This document shows, in pieces, positions 47,669 to 57,647 of a stretch of 64,000 nt of DNA; position 1 is the stretch's first letter, and every line of letters begins with the position of its first letter. The DNA comes from Zeimonas sp046347945 (GTDB lineage: Bacteria; Pseudomonadota; Gammaproteobacteria; Burkholderiales; Burkholderiaceae_E): contig JAXMFB010000013.1 of the NCBI GenBank assembly GCA_046347945.1, forward strand, positions 62,001-126,000. Direction: 5' to 3'. The position numbers and the translations under genes were made by a program. The notes under the pieces were generated by a model. That model had not been told where the DNA came from. It did no database searches and worked only from the letters and a program-made list of their open reading frames with translations.

Positions 47669-50659
47669 TCAGATCGGCAGCGTGATCCGCCGCGAGGCGT
47701 CGCGAGAGCCGATCGCGCTGCCCAGGATGATGTCGGCGGTCTCCTGGTCGCGGATCAGCGTCACCGCGTTGGGAACCGCGAGCAGGCGCTCCCGATCGAG
47801 CGGCCGGCACACTCCATAGCCCTGCGCATAGTCGACCTGGAGTTCGATGAGTGACTTGACGATGCCCGCGTTCTCGGCCCATTCGGCCACGCAGCCCATC
47901 CCGAGCTCGTGTGCCAGGTCGACCACTGCGCGCGTGATCGCGAAATTCGCCCGATTCAGGTTGACGTCGCGGATGAAGTTACCGTCGATCTTGACCAGGT
48001 CGCCGGGAAGCTCCTTCAGGTAACTGAAGGACGTGTAGCCCGCGCCGAAGTCGTCCAGCGCGACCATCGCGCCGAACGACTTGACCCGATCGACGAAGCG
48101 TCGTGTCGTGTTCAGGTCGTACAGGGCGACGCTCTCCGTGATCTCGAAGCAGATCTTCCTCGTCGACTCCGGATGCGAGCGGATCAGCGCGATCGTGTCC
48201 TGAAGGAACTTCTCGTCGTTCAGCGAGGCGCCGCTCAGGTTCAACGTGCAGAAGTCGACGTTGTCGCGGTGGGCCGGCTGCGAGTCGAGCCACTCGAGCG
48301 TACTGCGGAGCACCCAGCGGTCGATCTGCGTCATCAGTCCGTTGCGTTCAGCGGCGGGAATGAAGCGGGCGGGCGGCAGCACCTGCCCGCTGTTGTCGCG
48401 CATCCGGATCAACACCTCGTAGCAGAGGCTCGACTCGGGGTTGCGCAGGGAGACGATCGGCTGCAGTTGCGTGAAGAAGTTCTCGATCGGCAGGCGTTCC
48501 TTCATTCCTGCCACGAGCTTGATCTCGTCGAGGTAGTTCAGCAACTCCGTGCTGCTCGAGTCGTAGGAGATGACGGTCGCGCCCCCGGAGGTCTTGGCTT
48601 CGGAGCACGCGCGATCGCTCGCGGTCAGGGCGTCGGCCGGGCGCATGTTGTCGAGCACGCGGATCAGTCCGATGCTCGCCGTGACGTTGAACGCCTTGTC
48701 CTGGTATTGATACGCGCGGTCGCTCAGGTCGACGCGAAGCTTCTCGCAGAGCGTCTTCGCCGACTCGAGCGAGGGGCCGTCGATGATGACCACGAACTCG
48801 TCGCCGCCGACCCGTGCGGCGACGTGTGGCGGCCTGATCACTTCGCGCATTCGCGTCGCCATCTGGCGAAGGATCTGGTCTCCGGCGGCGTGCCCGAACA
48901 GGTCGTTGACCAGCTTGAAGCGGTCGAGGTCGACGTAAGCCAGGCACACCGGGCGGTTGCCTGCCGAGCCGATGGCCTTTTGCAGATGGATCTCGAAGCC
49001 GCGACGGTTCAGCAGGCCGGTCAGTGAGTCGTGGTCGACGAGGAACTTCAGTTGCCCCTCGGCCTCCTTGCGTGCGGTGATCTCCTCGATCCATCCCTCG
49101 TACCGCTCGGCCTTCCGAACCGCACGCACATGGAACCAGCGCCGTTTGCCGTCCGGGCGTTCGATCGCCAGCTCGGTGTCCATCATCCGGTCGCTCGAGG
49201 TCAGCTCCTTGACGGCCTTCAGTGCCTCGAGGTTCGTCAGTTCGACCCAGTTCAGTCCGATCTTGGAGTTGCGGCGCCCGTTGCCCGGGAACATCTCGGC
49301 AAAGGTCGGGTTGTGTTCGATGAGAGTCCCGTCGTGCTTCATCGAGAAGATGCCGACGGGCATCGCGTTGTAGTTCTCGCGGAACCGTTGCAGGGCGGTG
49401 ACGGCGCTGTGCTGGGCGGAGATTCGGGCTTCTCTCTCGTGTTGAAGTTTCGCAGCGAGGGCGATTCCCGAGAGGACGGCAGCGGATATCGCAGCGACTT
49501 GGCTATTCATCACCTTGGTCAGAGAGCCTGGGTAGCCAAGAGCGTTGACTATTTCTCCGAACATCCCCAGCCCGGTTACAAACCAGGAGAGCGCGTACCA
49601 GATCGCAACTGGCGAGGCGTCCTTGCGAAGGATCTGGGCGAGGAAAAGGAAGATAGTGACCGTCGTGATAACACCCAGCACCCATATGAGGACAATGCTT
49701 GCGTGCGCGGGCGCCAGAAGAGTCAGACCGGCCGCTAGGAGATACGTGACGTAGAGGCAGGGAAGCAAGAAGGAGGTGCGGGCCCCCTGAATTTGCTGCC
49801 CGAACAACTCCTGAAAGAGAGCGACAGTCAATACCAAGTGAAGTAGGAGGGTGAGGTTCTTTACGACTGGAACGAACCGTGCGTCGAGCACCCAGCCAAT
49901 CCACTTGAGGTCCCAGCCGAAGTTGAATCCGGCGATGCGAAGGCTGGTGACTAAGAGCGCTGCGAGCAGAAAGAACGTCTTGTCGCGGTTCAACAGCGAA
50001 ACGATGGCGCCGAAGACCGCCAGACCAAGCATGCCCCCGAAGAGCAGTCCCCCGAGTCTGTCGGAGGCAATCAGGTGTGGCGCAAGGGAAGAGCCTGGCT
50101 GCAAGACAACTTGTGGCTTGACGACTGATTCTCCACGCAGTCGTCCAACAATTTGCACTCGGCCGTTCGTCGCATGAAGGCCTTCGAAGGCAATTCCGCT
50201 GCGTGTCTCCGTAACGGCTAGCTTGGCGATTGCGAGAGTGTTGGCACTATCCGCAGGGATGCCAACTTGCCAGAATTCCGGATTCTTGCCGCGGAGCTGC
50301 CGCAATTCGATCGAAAGGTCGGACAGGGTCGGATCAACTTCAGCAGTGAGAGAAATCCAGAAGGACCCTTCCGGCGTCAGGCCCCGACTGGGCGCTACGC
50401 CGTCCGCCTCGGAGAAGAAACGATTGGTTGCCTCCTCAACTGGAATTCCGGGATCGGGGTCAGGGAGGTAGCTCAGCGATACAGTGCCGTCAGGTTCATC
50501 GGTGATGCTCTGGGAGACCAGCAGCCCGGCTGACACGAATCCCAGAATGATCGCTATGGAGGCCGCAAGCGTCTTCATCAGATGAAGAAGCTGCGACGCG
50601 CCTCCAACTGCATGCGAGAACGAATGTCCTCGCAGGCCTAGCGCCCGAGCGATCGACAT
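47669..50659 (-). CDS. 7TMR-DISM sensor protein with PAS, GGDEF and EAL domains
   Basis: An inner-membrane c-di-GMP enzyme of 996 residues. A signal/TM helix (about 30-50) leads to a periplasmic DISM extracellular domain (to about 190). Seven membrane helices follow (about 200-400: LLFGGMLGLAVFGAIVSLLN onward), then a PAS domain (YNAMPVGIFSMKHDGTLIEH). The GGDEF domain has an intact ARVGGDEFVVII (GGDEF at about 618). The EAL domain has YEVLIRMRD in place of EALIR, with DDFGAGYTSFSYLKEL and AEWAE intact, so both synthesis and hydrolysis are possible. ATG 50659 is chosen (AAAGG just upstream); a TTG at 50689 lacks a ribosome site. The C-terminal half has normal GC, the N-terminal half clearly less. 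It lies downstream of a FeeM-like synthase. Confidence 0.88.
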   Translation of the reverse strand: MSIARALGLRGHSFSHAVGGASQLLHLMKTLAASIAIILGFVSAGLLVSQSITDEPDGTVSLSYLPDPDPGIPVEEATNRFFSEADGVAPSRGLTPEGSFWISLTAEVDPTLSDLSIELRQLRGKNPEFWQVGIPADSANTLAIAKLAVTETRSGIAFEGLHATNGRVQIVGRLRGESVVKPQVVLQPGSSLAPHLIASDRLGGLLFGGMLGLAVFGAIVSLLNRDKTFFLLAALLVTSLRIAGFNFGWDLKWIGWVLDARFVPVVKNLTLLLHLVLTVALFQELFGQQIQGARTSFLLPCLYVTYLLAAGLTLLAPAHASIVLIWVLGVITTVTIFLFLAQILRKDASPVAIWYALSWFVTGLGMFGEIVNALGYPGSLTKVMNSQVAAISAAVLSGIALAAKLQHEREARISAQHSAVTALQRFRENYNAMPVGIFSMKHDGTLIEHNPTFAEMFPGNGRRNSKIGLNWVELTNLEALKAVKELTSSDRMMDTELAIERPDGKRRWFHVRAVRKAERYEGWIEEITARKEAEGQLKFLVDHDSLTGLLNRRGFEIHLQKAIGSAGNRPVCLAYVDLDRFKLVNDLFGHAAGDQILRQMATRMREVIRPPHVAARVGGDEFVVIIDGPSLESAKTLCEKLRVDLSDRAYQYQDKAFNVTASIGLIRVLDNMRPADALTASDRACSEAKTSGGATVISYDSSSTELLNYLDEIKLVAGMKERLPIENFFTQLQPIVSLRNPESSLCYEVLIRMRDNSGQVLPPARFIPAAERNGLMTQIDRWVLRSTLEWLDSQPAHRDNVDFCTLNLSGASLNDEKFLQDTIALIRSHPESTRKICFEITESVALYDLNTTRRFVDRVKSFGAMVALDDFGAGYTSFSYLKELPGDLVKIDGNFIRDVNLNRANFAITRAVVDLAHELGMGCVAEWAENAGIVKSLIELQVDYAQGYGVCRPLDRERLLAVPNAVTLIRDQETADIILGSAIGSRDASRRITLPI

Positions 50660-50673
50660 GACCTTTTGTACTC

Positions 50674-50691
50674 CCTTGCCTTCTGGCAAGG
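50674..50691 (-). other. Hairpin in the leader of the GGDEF-EAL gene
   Basis: CCTTGCC, loop TTCT, GGCAAGG: a perfect 7-bp stem ending 14 bases upstream of the chosen start codon. It could shield the ribosome site. No known riboswitch fold was recognised around it. Confidence 0.4.
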
Positions 50692-50755
50692 ATTGGATGA
50701 ACCAGCCTGCTGCTGGGTCGAGCGCCGACGAAAGGCAGAATGAGCGGCGTCAATG

Positions 50756-50783
50756 GGTCGCGTTGCATTTTTGCAACGCGACC
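50756..50783. terminator. 12-bp perfect inverted repeat between the feeM-like and GGDEF-EAL genes
   Basis: GGTCGCGTTGCA (50756-50767), loop TTTT, TGCAACGCGACC (50772-50783). On the plus strand it is followed by TTTCTC. On the minus strand, the direction of both flanking genes, no T-run follows. It may be a terminator or RNA-processing stem that separates expression of the two genes, or a protein-binding palindrome. Confidence 0.5.
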
Positions 50784-50829
50784 TTTCTCAAGGCAGGCTC
50801 CGCATGCGCCCGTGCGACTACTTCATCCC

Positions 50830-51633
50830 CTAGATCACGGGCACATCAAACGTCACGCCGAACGCGCGATTGGCAGATGTGCCTTTTCGCCGCGTCGAGC
50901 GGCTATTTGCCCAAGCACCGCTCACGGAGTCGAAGATTCGAATGTCTTCGTGGATCTGATTGCACATGAAGTCGTAAAGCGGGTGATCCGTCTCACGCCA
51001 TCGCTGTTCAGCCGTTCGTACATTGAACGCGAGGAGTCGCGCGGGGATGCCCATTGATGAGGGAAGTGTCACCATGCCGCCATTGGGAAAGACTTCCTCG
51101 AACTGCAGGTTGATGTAATCGCGATCACGGGGAGGGATGCCAGTAACCATGATCCACTCAATCTGAGTCGCGAGGCAGTACCTATACAAAGCCTTGAACA
51201 GCGCAAGTTTCACTTGAACGCCGAGTCTCCCGCCGACCACGCCCAGCCGCGAGACGTGCGCGATGCTTTGGCCTTGGTACTTCTGTGGCAACAGCAACTC
51301 CCGCTCGAATTCTGTCTGGCCGTGGATGTTCGAGTGGATTCGCAACGTGCCAACTGGTGCGAGCGTTTCCTTTGATTCGGCGAGAAGGATGATGCTATCG
51401 CGATCACCGTCCTCCGACTCGGCACTTCGGAGCGTGCGAGCCAACGAAGGAAGCCGCTTCGCATAGGCGGTTGTGCGCACGTTGACCGCCCGGGCCAGCT
51501 GGTCGTTGGTCCGAACAAGCCGGATCGTGAAAGGGAGTAACACGGGGCGGGGGCGCTGATTAACGGGCCGAATCGAGATCTCGCTGAACGATTCCGACGC
51601 GTCTTGGACGTCTGTAATGGGTGTTCTTCGCAT
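50830..51633 (-). CDS. FeeM-like N-acyl amino acid synthase domain protein (GNAT/LuxI-related)
   Basis: A 267-residue cytoplasmic protein resembling FeeM, which joins long-chain acyl groups from acyl-ACP to amino acids, and more distantly LuxI autoinducer synthases. The recognisable core is FTIRLVRTNDQLARAVNVRT, then AYAKRLPSL, ILLAESKETLAPVGTLRIHS (about 87-106) and HVSRLGVVGGRLGVQVKLAL (about 126-145), followed by IEWIMVTGIPPRDRDYINLQ. It should make a lipid-like signal or lipid, but no substrate is shown. Exosortase-associated acyltransferases are another related family. Base composition is well below the window average. Divergent 306 bases away is a hybrid kinase; downstream is the GGDEF-EAL protein. 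Confidence 0.65.
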   Translation of the reverse strand: MRRTPITDVQDASESFSEISIRPVNQRPRPVLLPFTIRLVRTNDQLARAVNVRTTAYAKRLPSLARTLRSAESEDGDRDSIILLAESKETLAPVGTLRIHSNIHGQTEFERELLLPQKYQGQSIAHVSRLGVVGGRLGVQVKLALFKALYRYCLATQIEWIMVTGIPPRDRDYINLQFEEVFPNGGMVTLPSSMGIPARLLAFNVRTAEQRWRETDHPLYDFMCNQIHEDIRIFDSVSGAWANSRSTRRKGTSANRAFGVTFDVPVI

Positions 51634-51939
51634 TGAGCAACCTTAGCCGTTCGGCCTATAGACAACTGCCCGCTCTCTCAAGTCTGATTCTGATGGCTGA
51701 GGGGGGGGCGAGTAAAGCTTAGCGGCAGGCGGGAATGCTCTCTGCGCGCCTCGCTTGGCAAGTACGTGCCAGTCATGAGTCAGGTTAGAAACAGCCCCTC
51801 AGGCTAGGTTGCCGGAACTATATTGCAGGCGCTCTGCGGGGGCTGAGGCGAATGGGTGCGGCGCAATGCCTGGCTGCAGATATTGGCGTGAGGCGAAGTC
51901 ATGGCGCGACGCCGGCGCATCGTTCGGAAAGGATGACGA
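51634..51939. other. Divergent intergenic region between the feeM-like gene and the hybrid kinase
   Basis: A 306-base non-coding stretch, lower in GC than most of the window, containing a run of eight G (51701-51708). It must hold promoters for both neighbours. I see no convincing -35/-10 pair, lux-box-like palindrome or other repeat. Confidence 0.5.
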
Positions 51940-53895
51940 TTGATCGGACTCCCGAAACGGTTTGACGCCACGGATGTCGAGCACGAGTTTCTTGCACAGT
52001 ATCGGGCGTCGGGCCTGCGATTCGTGCGCTTGGCACTATTGCTTGGCGCCGGCTTGGCCGTGGTCTTCTTTGTCCTCGTGCTCTCGGTCAAGGACGACGA
52101 GTTCCCGACGAACCCGCGCCAAGCGCTCAGGTTGGGACTCTTCCTCATGATGACTTGTACGGCGATCTTGGTCGCATGGCGACCGGGTTGGGTCGTCAAT
52201 CACTATGAGTTAGTCGTGGGAGGTGTCGTCTTAGCGTCATGTTTGGCGATTGGCGCCATGAGTCTTCTGCCCGCGGACGCCGAAGAACCAAGATCAGGCA
52301 GGTGGACTGTGGCAATGAGCCTCACCTGTTGGCTTGCGTATGGATTCACCCGCTTGCCAGCGCGAGTCGCCGCTGCTGCGTGCATCTTGGGCTCGACAGC
52401 CATTCTTATAAGCGCCCAAGTCTACAGTGACGACTATGTCCGCGCCTTGTTCGTCTACTTGCTGATGGCGAACCTCATCGGCTGGATCATGTCCGTCGAG
52501 ATCGAGCGGCGCGAGAGGGCACTCTTCTGGAGCTCGAGGCAACTTGCCGCGGCGACGCGGGCGCTCGAGGAGATGGCCCGCAATGCCGCGGACGCTGATT
52601 CGGCCAAGACGCGGGTGTTGGCTGCGGTCAGCCACGATCTCCGCCAGCCGCTGGCGAGTCTCGCGCTCTACGCACAATTGTTGCGTGCGCGCAACGACGT
52701 CCTCGGGCCGGCCGGCCTCTCCGGCACGGTCGACCGGCTCGACGCGTGCGTGTCCGCGCTCAGTGGAAACCTCGATCGGCTGTCGGAACTGGGCGGCTTG
52801 CGCGATCGCGGTGCGCCCGTTTCCGTCACGACGATCGACCTCGGCGGCGTGCTCGACCGCCTCGAGAGCGTGTACTCGGCCGAGGCCGCGCGGCGCGGAG
52901 CCCGGTTGGTCGTTCGCAGGCCGCGCCCGGGTCGGCAGTTCGCCGTGAGCAACGAGAACCGGCTCTGGGACGTGCTGTCCAACCTCACCGGCAATGCGCT
53001 GAAGTTCTCCGCGCCTGACCGTGGGGCCTGGGTGCTGATCCGCGTTCGCCGGTCCGGCACCTGTCTCGTGGTCGAGGTGCGCGACAACGGAATCGGAATT
53101 GCCGCGGCCGATCAACGCCGGGTCTTCGACGAGTATTTCCAGGTGGCCAATCACGCCCGCAATCCCGAGCATGGTCATGGACTCGGCCTTTCGATCGTTC
53201 GCGAGGCCGTCTCGCGAATGCCGGGCCACTCGCTCGAGCTGCGATCGCGGCTCGGGCAAGGGACCCGATTCGCGCTGACGATGCCGGCAGCGGCCCCCGT
53301 CGGTACGTTCGGCACCCCCGGCGGCGAGGCATCGCCACTCGAGGCGTACGCGGGCGCCCCATCACGCGACGTCGAGGCCCGCGCGGCCGAGCAACGCTGC
53401 GAGATGCCGGTGGCCCGATACGCAGCTGGCGTCCCTCACGACCGTGAAGTCGAGGAGCAGCGGGCTCCCGAGCGGGTCGGCGCCGCGCCGCTCGACGAGC
53501 CCCTGGCCGGCGCTTATGTCCTGTTCATCGAGGACGACGACTCGATGCGCGACGCGCTCGGCCAGGTGCTCCGGCAATGGGGCGTCCTGGTCGATGCCGT
53601 CTCGAGCGGCGAGGAGGCGCTCGAAACAGCCGCCCGGGCGGAACGCTCGTTCGACGCGATCGTGTCCGACTTCAGGCTGCCGGGTACCTGGGACGGACTG
53701 CGCCTGATCGACGAGCTCCGCCGCCTCGAAGGAAGGCGAACGCCGGCGATCCTGCTGTCGGGCGAGTTCCGCGTCGAGGCCCTGCGGGACGGCGCGCCCG
53801 ACGACGTTCACGTGATGGCCAAGCCGCCTCAGCTGGCTCGCCTGCGCGAGTTGTTGACCGTTTTTGCCGAGGGATCCGGCGCAGTCCGGGCCTGA
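51940..53895 (+). CDS. Hybrid sensor histidine kinase with C-terminal receiver
   Basis: A 651-residue membrane kinase. Five to six hydrophobic helices (about 25-185) form an N-terminal sensor resembling MASE-type domains. The kinase core follows: H-box AAVSHDLRQPLASLALYAQL (phospho-His near 232), N-box LSNLTGNALKFSA, G1 VRDNGIGIAAAD and G2 HGHGLGLSIVREAV. After an Ala/Glu-rich linker a receiver domain begins at AYVLFIEDDDSMRDALGQVL, with the phospho-Asp in IVSDFRLPG (near 577) and LLSGE. The start is TTG 51940 with AAAGGA six bases upstream. The sensor half has low GC, the kinase half normal GC. No separate output regulator is adjacent. Confidence 0.87.
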   Translation: MIGLPKRFDATDVEHEFLAQYRASGLRFVRLALLLGAGLAVVFFVLVLSVKDDEFPTNPRQALRLGLFLMMTCTAILVAWRPGWVVNHYELVVGGVVLASCLAIGAMSLLPADAEEPRSGRWTVAMSLTCWLAYGFTRLPARVAAAACILGSTAILISAQVYSDDYVRALFVYLLMANLIGWIMSVEIERRERALFWSSRQLAAATRALEEMARNAADADSAKTRVLAAVSHDLRQPLASLALYAQLLRARNDVLGPAGLSGTVDRLDACVSALSGNLDRLSELGGLRDRGAPVSVTTIDLGGVLDRLESVYSAEAARRGARLVVRRPRPGRQFAVSNENRLWDVLSNLTGNALKFSAPDRGAWVLIRVRRSGTCLVVEVRDNGIGIAAADQRRVFDEYFQVANHARNPEHGHGLGLSIVREAVSRMPGHSLELRSRLGQGTRFALTMPAAAPVGTFGTPGGEASPLEAYAGAPSRDVEARAAEQRCEMPVARYAAGVPHDREVEEQRAPERVGAAPLDEPLAGAYVLFIEDDDSMRDALGQVLRQWGVLVDAVSSGEEALETAARAERSFDAIVSDFRLPGTWDGLRLIDELRRLEGRRTPAILLSGEFRVEALRDGAPDDVHVMAKPPQLARLRELLTVFAEGSGAVRA

Positions 53896-53917
53896 GGCGT
53901 CGCGCGCCGTCGCGCGC

Positions 53918-55123
<1,206 letters not shown>

Positions 55124-55197
55124 GGTGGGGCTCCCGGGGAGATTCAGGGCAATTCTATTATGCTGCGCGAAACCGAGGCACTTCCTGGAGCAGGACC

Positions 55198-56349
55198 ATG
55201 ATCGAGCGCACGCTGTTTTCCGAAGACCACCGCATGTTCCGCGACGCGGTCAGGCGCTTCATGGAGCAGGAGGTCGTCCCGCACCACGACCGCTGGGAGG
55301 AGCAGGGGTTCGTCGACCGCGAGGTCTGGCAGAAGGCGGGCGCGAACGGCATGCTCTGCGCCACGATGCCGGAGGCCTATGGCGGGGCAGGGGCCGACAA
55401 GCTGTATTCGATCGTGGTGATGGAGGAGACGGCGCGGGTGAACGCGACCGGCCTGGGGTTCGGCCTGCACTCCGAGATCGTGGCCCCGTACATCCTTCAC
55501 TACGGATCCGAGGAGCAGAAGCGGCGATTCCTGCCGAAGATGGCCAGCGGCGAGGCGATCGGAGCAATCGCGATGAGCGAACCTGCGGCCGGGTCCGACC
55601 TCCAGGGCGTGAAGACCACCGCCACCCGCAGCGGCGACGTCTACGTTCTCAACGGCTCGAAGACGTTCATCACCAACGGCTGGCACGCCGACGTGGTGAT
55701 CGTGGTCGCCAAGACAAATCCGAAGGCGGGTGCGAAGGGCACGAGCCTGCTCCTGGTCGAGCGGGGCATGAAGGGGTTCGAGAAGGGCAAGCGCCTGAAG
55801 AAGGTGGGCATGAAGGCGCAGGACACGTCGGAACTCTTCTTCGACAACGTCGAGGTGCCGGCGACGAACCTGCTGGGCAACGAGAACGAGGGCTTCGCCT
55901 ACCTGATGCAGGAGCTGCCCTGGGAGCGCCTGCAGATCGCGATCGGTGCCGTCGAGAACGCGCAGGCGGCGATCGACTGGACCAGTGACTACGTGAAGGA
56001 GCGCAAGGTGTTCGGGACGACCGTGTCGTCGTTCCAGAACACGCGCTTCAAGCTGGCCGAACTCCAGACCGAGGTGCAGATCGCGCGCGTGTTCGTCGAC
56101 AAGTGCATCGAGCTGCTGATGGCCGGCCAGCTGGACACCGCCACGGCGTCGATGGCGAAGTACTGGTGCTCGGACCTGCAGTGCAAGGTCATCGACGAGT
56201 GCGTGCAACTGCACGGCGGCTACGGCTACATGTGGGAGTACCCGATCGCGCGCGCATTCGCCGACGCGCGGGTGCAGCGGATCTACGGCGGCACCAACGA
56301 GATCATGAAGGAAGTGATCACGCGCGCGATGGGTCTCGGCGCACGCTGA
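55198..56349 (+). CDS. Acyl-CoA dehydrogenase
   Basis: A 383-residue FAD enzyme introducing the trans-2 double bond in acyl-CoA. Family signatures are AIAMSEPAAGSDLQGVKTTA (about 123-142), SKTFITNGWHADVVIVVAKT and the C-terminal QLHGGYGYMWEYPIARAFAD (about 339-358), followed by VQRIYGGTNEIMKEVI. The catalytic Glu is probably that of GGTNEIMKE (short/medium-chain type). ATG 55198 follows GGAG. A TATTAT hexamer at 55156-55161 may be its -10. A GC hairpin ends the gene. Confidence 0.93.
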   Translation: MIERTLFSEDHRMFRDAVRRFMEQEVVPHHDRWEEQGFVDREVWQKAGANGMLCATMPEAYGGAGADKLYSIVVMEETARVNATGLGFGLHSEIVAPYILHYGSEEQKRRFLPKMASGEAIGAIAMSEPAAGSDLQGVKTTATRSGDVYVLNGSKTFITNGWHADVVIVVAKTNPKAGAKGTSLLLVERGMKGFEKGKRLKKVGMKAQDTSELFFDNVEVPATNLLGNENEGFAYLMQELPWERLQIAIGAVENAQAAIDWTSDYVKERKVFGTTVSSFQNTRFKLAELQTEVQIARVFVDKCIELLMAGQLDTATASMAKYWCSDLQCKVIDECVQLHGGYGYMWEYPIARAFADARVQRIYGGTNEIMKEVITRAMGLGAR

Positions 56350-56357
56350 AGAACAAG

Positions 56358-56379
56358 AGGGCCGCCCGAAGGCGGCCCT
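56358..56379. terminator. Hairpin after the acyl-CoA dehydrogenase
   Basis: AGGGCCGCC, loop CGAA, GGCGGCCCT: a perfect 9-bp stem with a stable GNRA-like loop, nine bases after the stop. No T-run follows. A second partial copy (GGGCCGCCCGAAGGCCGTCC) begins at 56391. It separates convergent genes. Confidence 0.6.
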
Positions 56380-56439
56380 CTGTTCGAACCGGGCCGCCCG
56401 AAGGCCGTCCGGTTCGACGGGGCTCCGCGCCCCGGGCGT

Positions 56440-57603
56440 TCAGTCGCCCTTGAAGTAGTCCGAGACGACCTTCCAGCGGCCGTCCTGGATCTGCGAGAGC
56501 CGCGACAGGTTGTTGCCCAGGCGCTTCTTCGGCCCGAAGGTCATCTCGGCGCTGCCGAAGATGTCGGTCGGGATGGTCATCGTGTCCATCGCCTTGATGA
56601 ACGAGTCGGTGGTCAGGTTCGGGCCCGCCTTGGTCGCGGCGCGAATGAACGCGTCCACCGCCAGGTAGCCGTAGACCGAGAACACGGTCGGATCCTCGTT
56701 GAACTTGGTCTTGTACTTGTTCGCCCAGAATCGGATCGGCTGCGAGCTCTCGTCGAGGTACGGTTGCTGCACCGTCATGGTCGCGTACAGGCCGTCCATG
56801 GCCTTGCCGCCGAGCTTGTGGATCAGGTCGGTGTACGACGCGCTCGAGCCGAGGAAGACCGGGTTGAAGCCGGTCTTGCGCGACTCGCCGATGACGCCGA
56901 TCGTTTCGCGGATGATGGTGCCCAGCACTACCATGTCGCACCCGGCGGACTTCATGCGGGCGACCTGCGAGGAGAAGTCGGTCGCGCCGCGCTTGTACGA
57001 AGTCTTCTCGGCGAGCTGCATGCCGATCGTCTTCAGCCCGGCTTCGGCGCCGCGCAGCACCTCGAGCCCGAACTCGTCGTCCTGGTAGACCGAGCAGACC
57101 TTCTTCGCGCCCTTGTCCTTGGCCAGCTTTGGTGCCGCGTGGCGGATCTGGTCGTAGTAGGTGGCCGCGAACGAGTACTTCAGGCGATGGAACGGCTCGT
57201 ACATCTCGCGAGCAGCGGTGATCGGGAAGAAGTTGATGACGTTCTTCTCGAACTGGATCGGCATGGCCGCCATGTTCTGCGCGGTGCCGATGTGGGCCAC
57301 CATCGCGAAGATCTTGTCCTGGTTGACCAGCTTCTGGGCCGCCAGCACGGCGCGGCGCGGGTCGTAACCGGAGTCCTCGACGATCAGGCGGAGCTTGCGG
57401 CCGTTGATGCCGCCCTGCTCGTTGACCTCGTCGACGCGCAGCATCATCCCGAGGCGATCCTGCTTGCCGAAGCCGGCGAGCGGGCCCGAAAGGTCCTGGA
57501 TCGAGCCGATGACGATCTCGTCCTTCGTGACGCCCTGGCTCTGGGCGAGCGCCAACGGTGCGCTCAGGGCGAGCGCCAGTGCAACAGCGGTGCGTTTCAT
57601 CAT
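56440..57603 (-). CDS. Liv-type ABC transporter substrate-binding protein
   Basis: A 387-residue periplasmic binding protein of the branched-chain amino acid class. The signal peptide MMKRTAVALALALSAPLALA is followed by the mature start QSQGVTKDEIVIGSIQDLSG. The Venus-flytrap core shows MLRVDEVNEQGGINGRKLRL, VICSVYQDDEFGLE-like and KSAGCDMVVLGTIIRETIGV (about 230) segments. Of three in-frame ATGs I choose 57603, which has AAGGAG six bases upstream. It follows the acyl-CoA synthetase gene after 44 bases and closes the liv operon. Ligands of this subgroup include aromatic and short fatty acids, so leucine is not assured. Confidence 0.9.
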   Translation of the reverse strand: MMKRTAVALALALSAPLALAQSQGVTKDEIVIGSIQDLSGPLAGFGKQDRLGMMLRVDEVNEQGGINGRKLRLIVEDSGYDPRRAVLAAQKLVNQDKIFAMVAHIGTAQNMAAMPIQFEKNVINFFPITAAREMYEPFHRLKYSFAATYYDQIRHAAPKLAKDKGAKKVCSVYQDDEFGLEVLRGAEAGLKTIGMQLAEKTSYKRGATDFSSQVARMKSAGCDMVVLGTIIRETIGVIGESRKTGFNPVFLGSSASYTDLIHKLGGKAMDGLYATMTVQQPYLDESSQPIRFWANKYKTKFNEDPTVFSVYGYLAVDAFIRAATKAGPNLTTDSFIKAMDTMTIPTDIFGSAEMTFGPKKRLGNNLSRLSQIQDGRWKVVSDYFKGD

Positions 57604-57647
57604 TTGCATCTCCTTTCCACCAGACACGGATTCGGGTCGTGCGACCG

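Noticed and set aside
50660..50829. c-di-GMP (GEMM) riboswitch before the GGDEF-EAL gene
   Set aside because: The leader has hairpins but I could not find the conserved GEMM bases or arrangement on the coding strand.
51634..51939. Lux-box-like palindrome beside the FeeM-like gene
   Set aside because: No 18-20 bp dyad with the expected CTG-N10-CAG type arms was found, and no LuxR-type regulator is adjacent.
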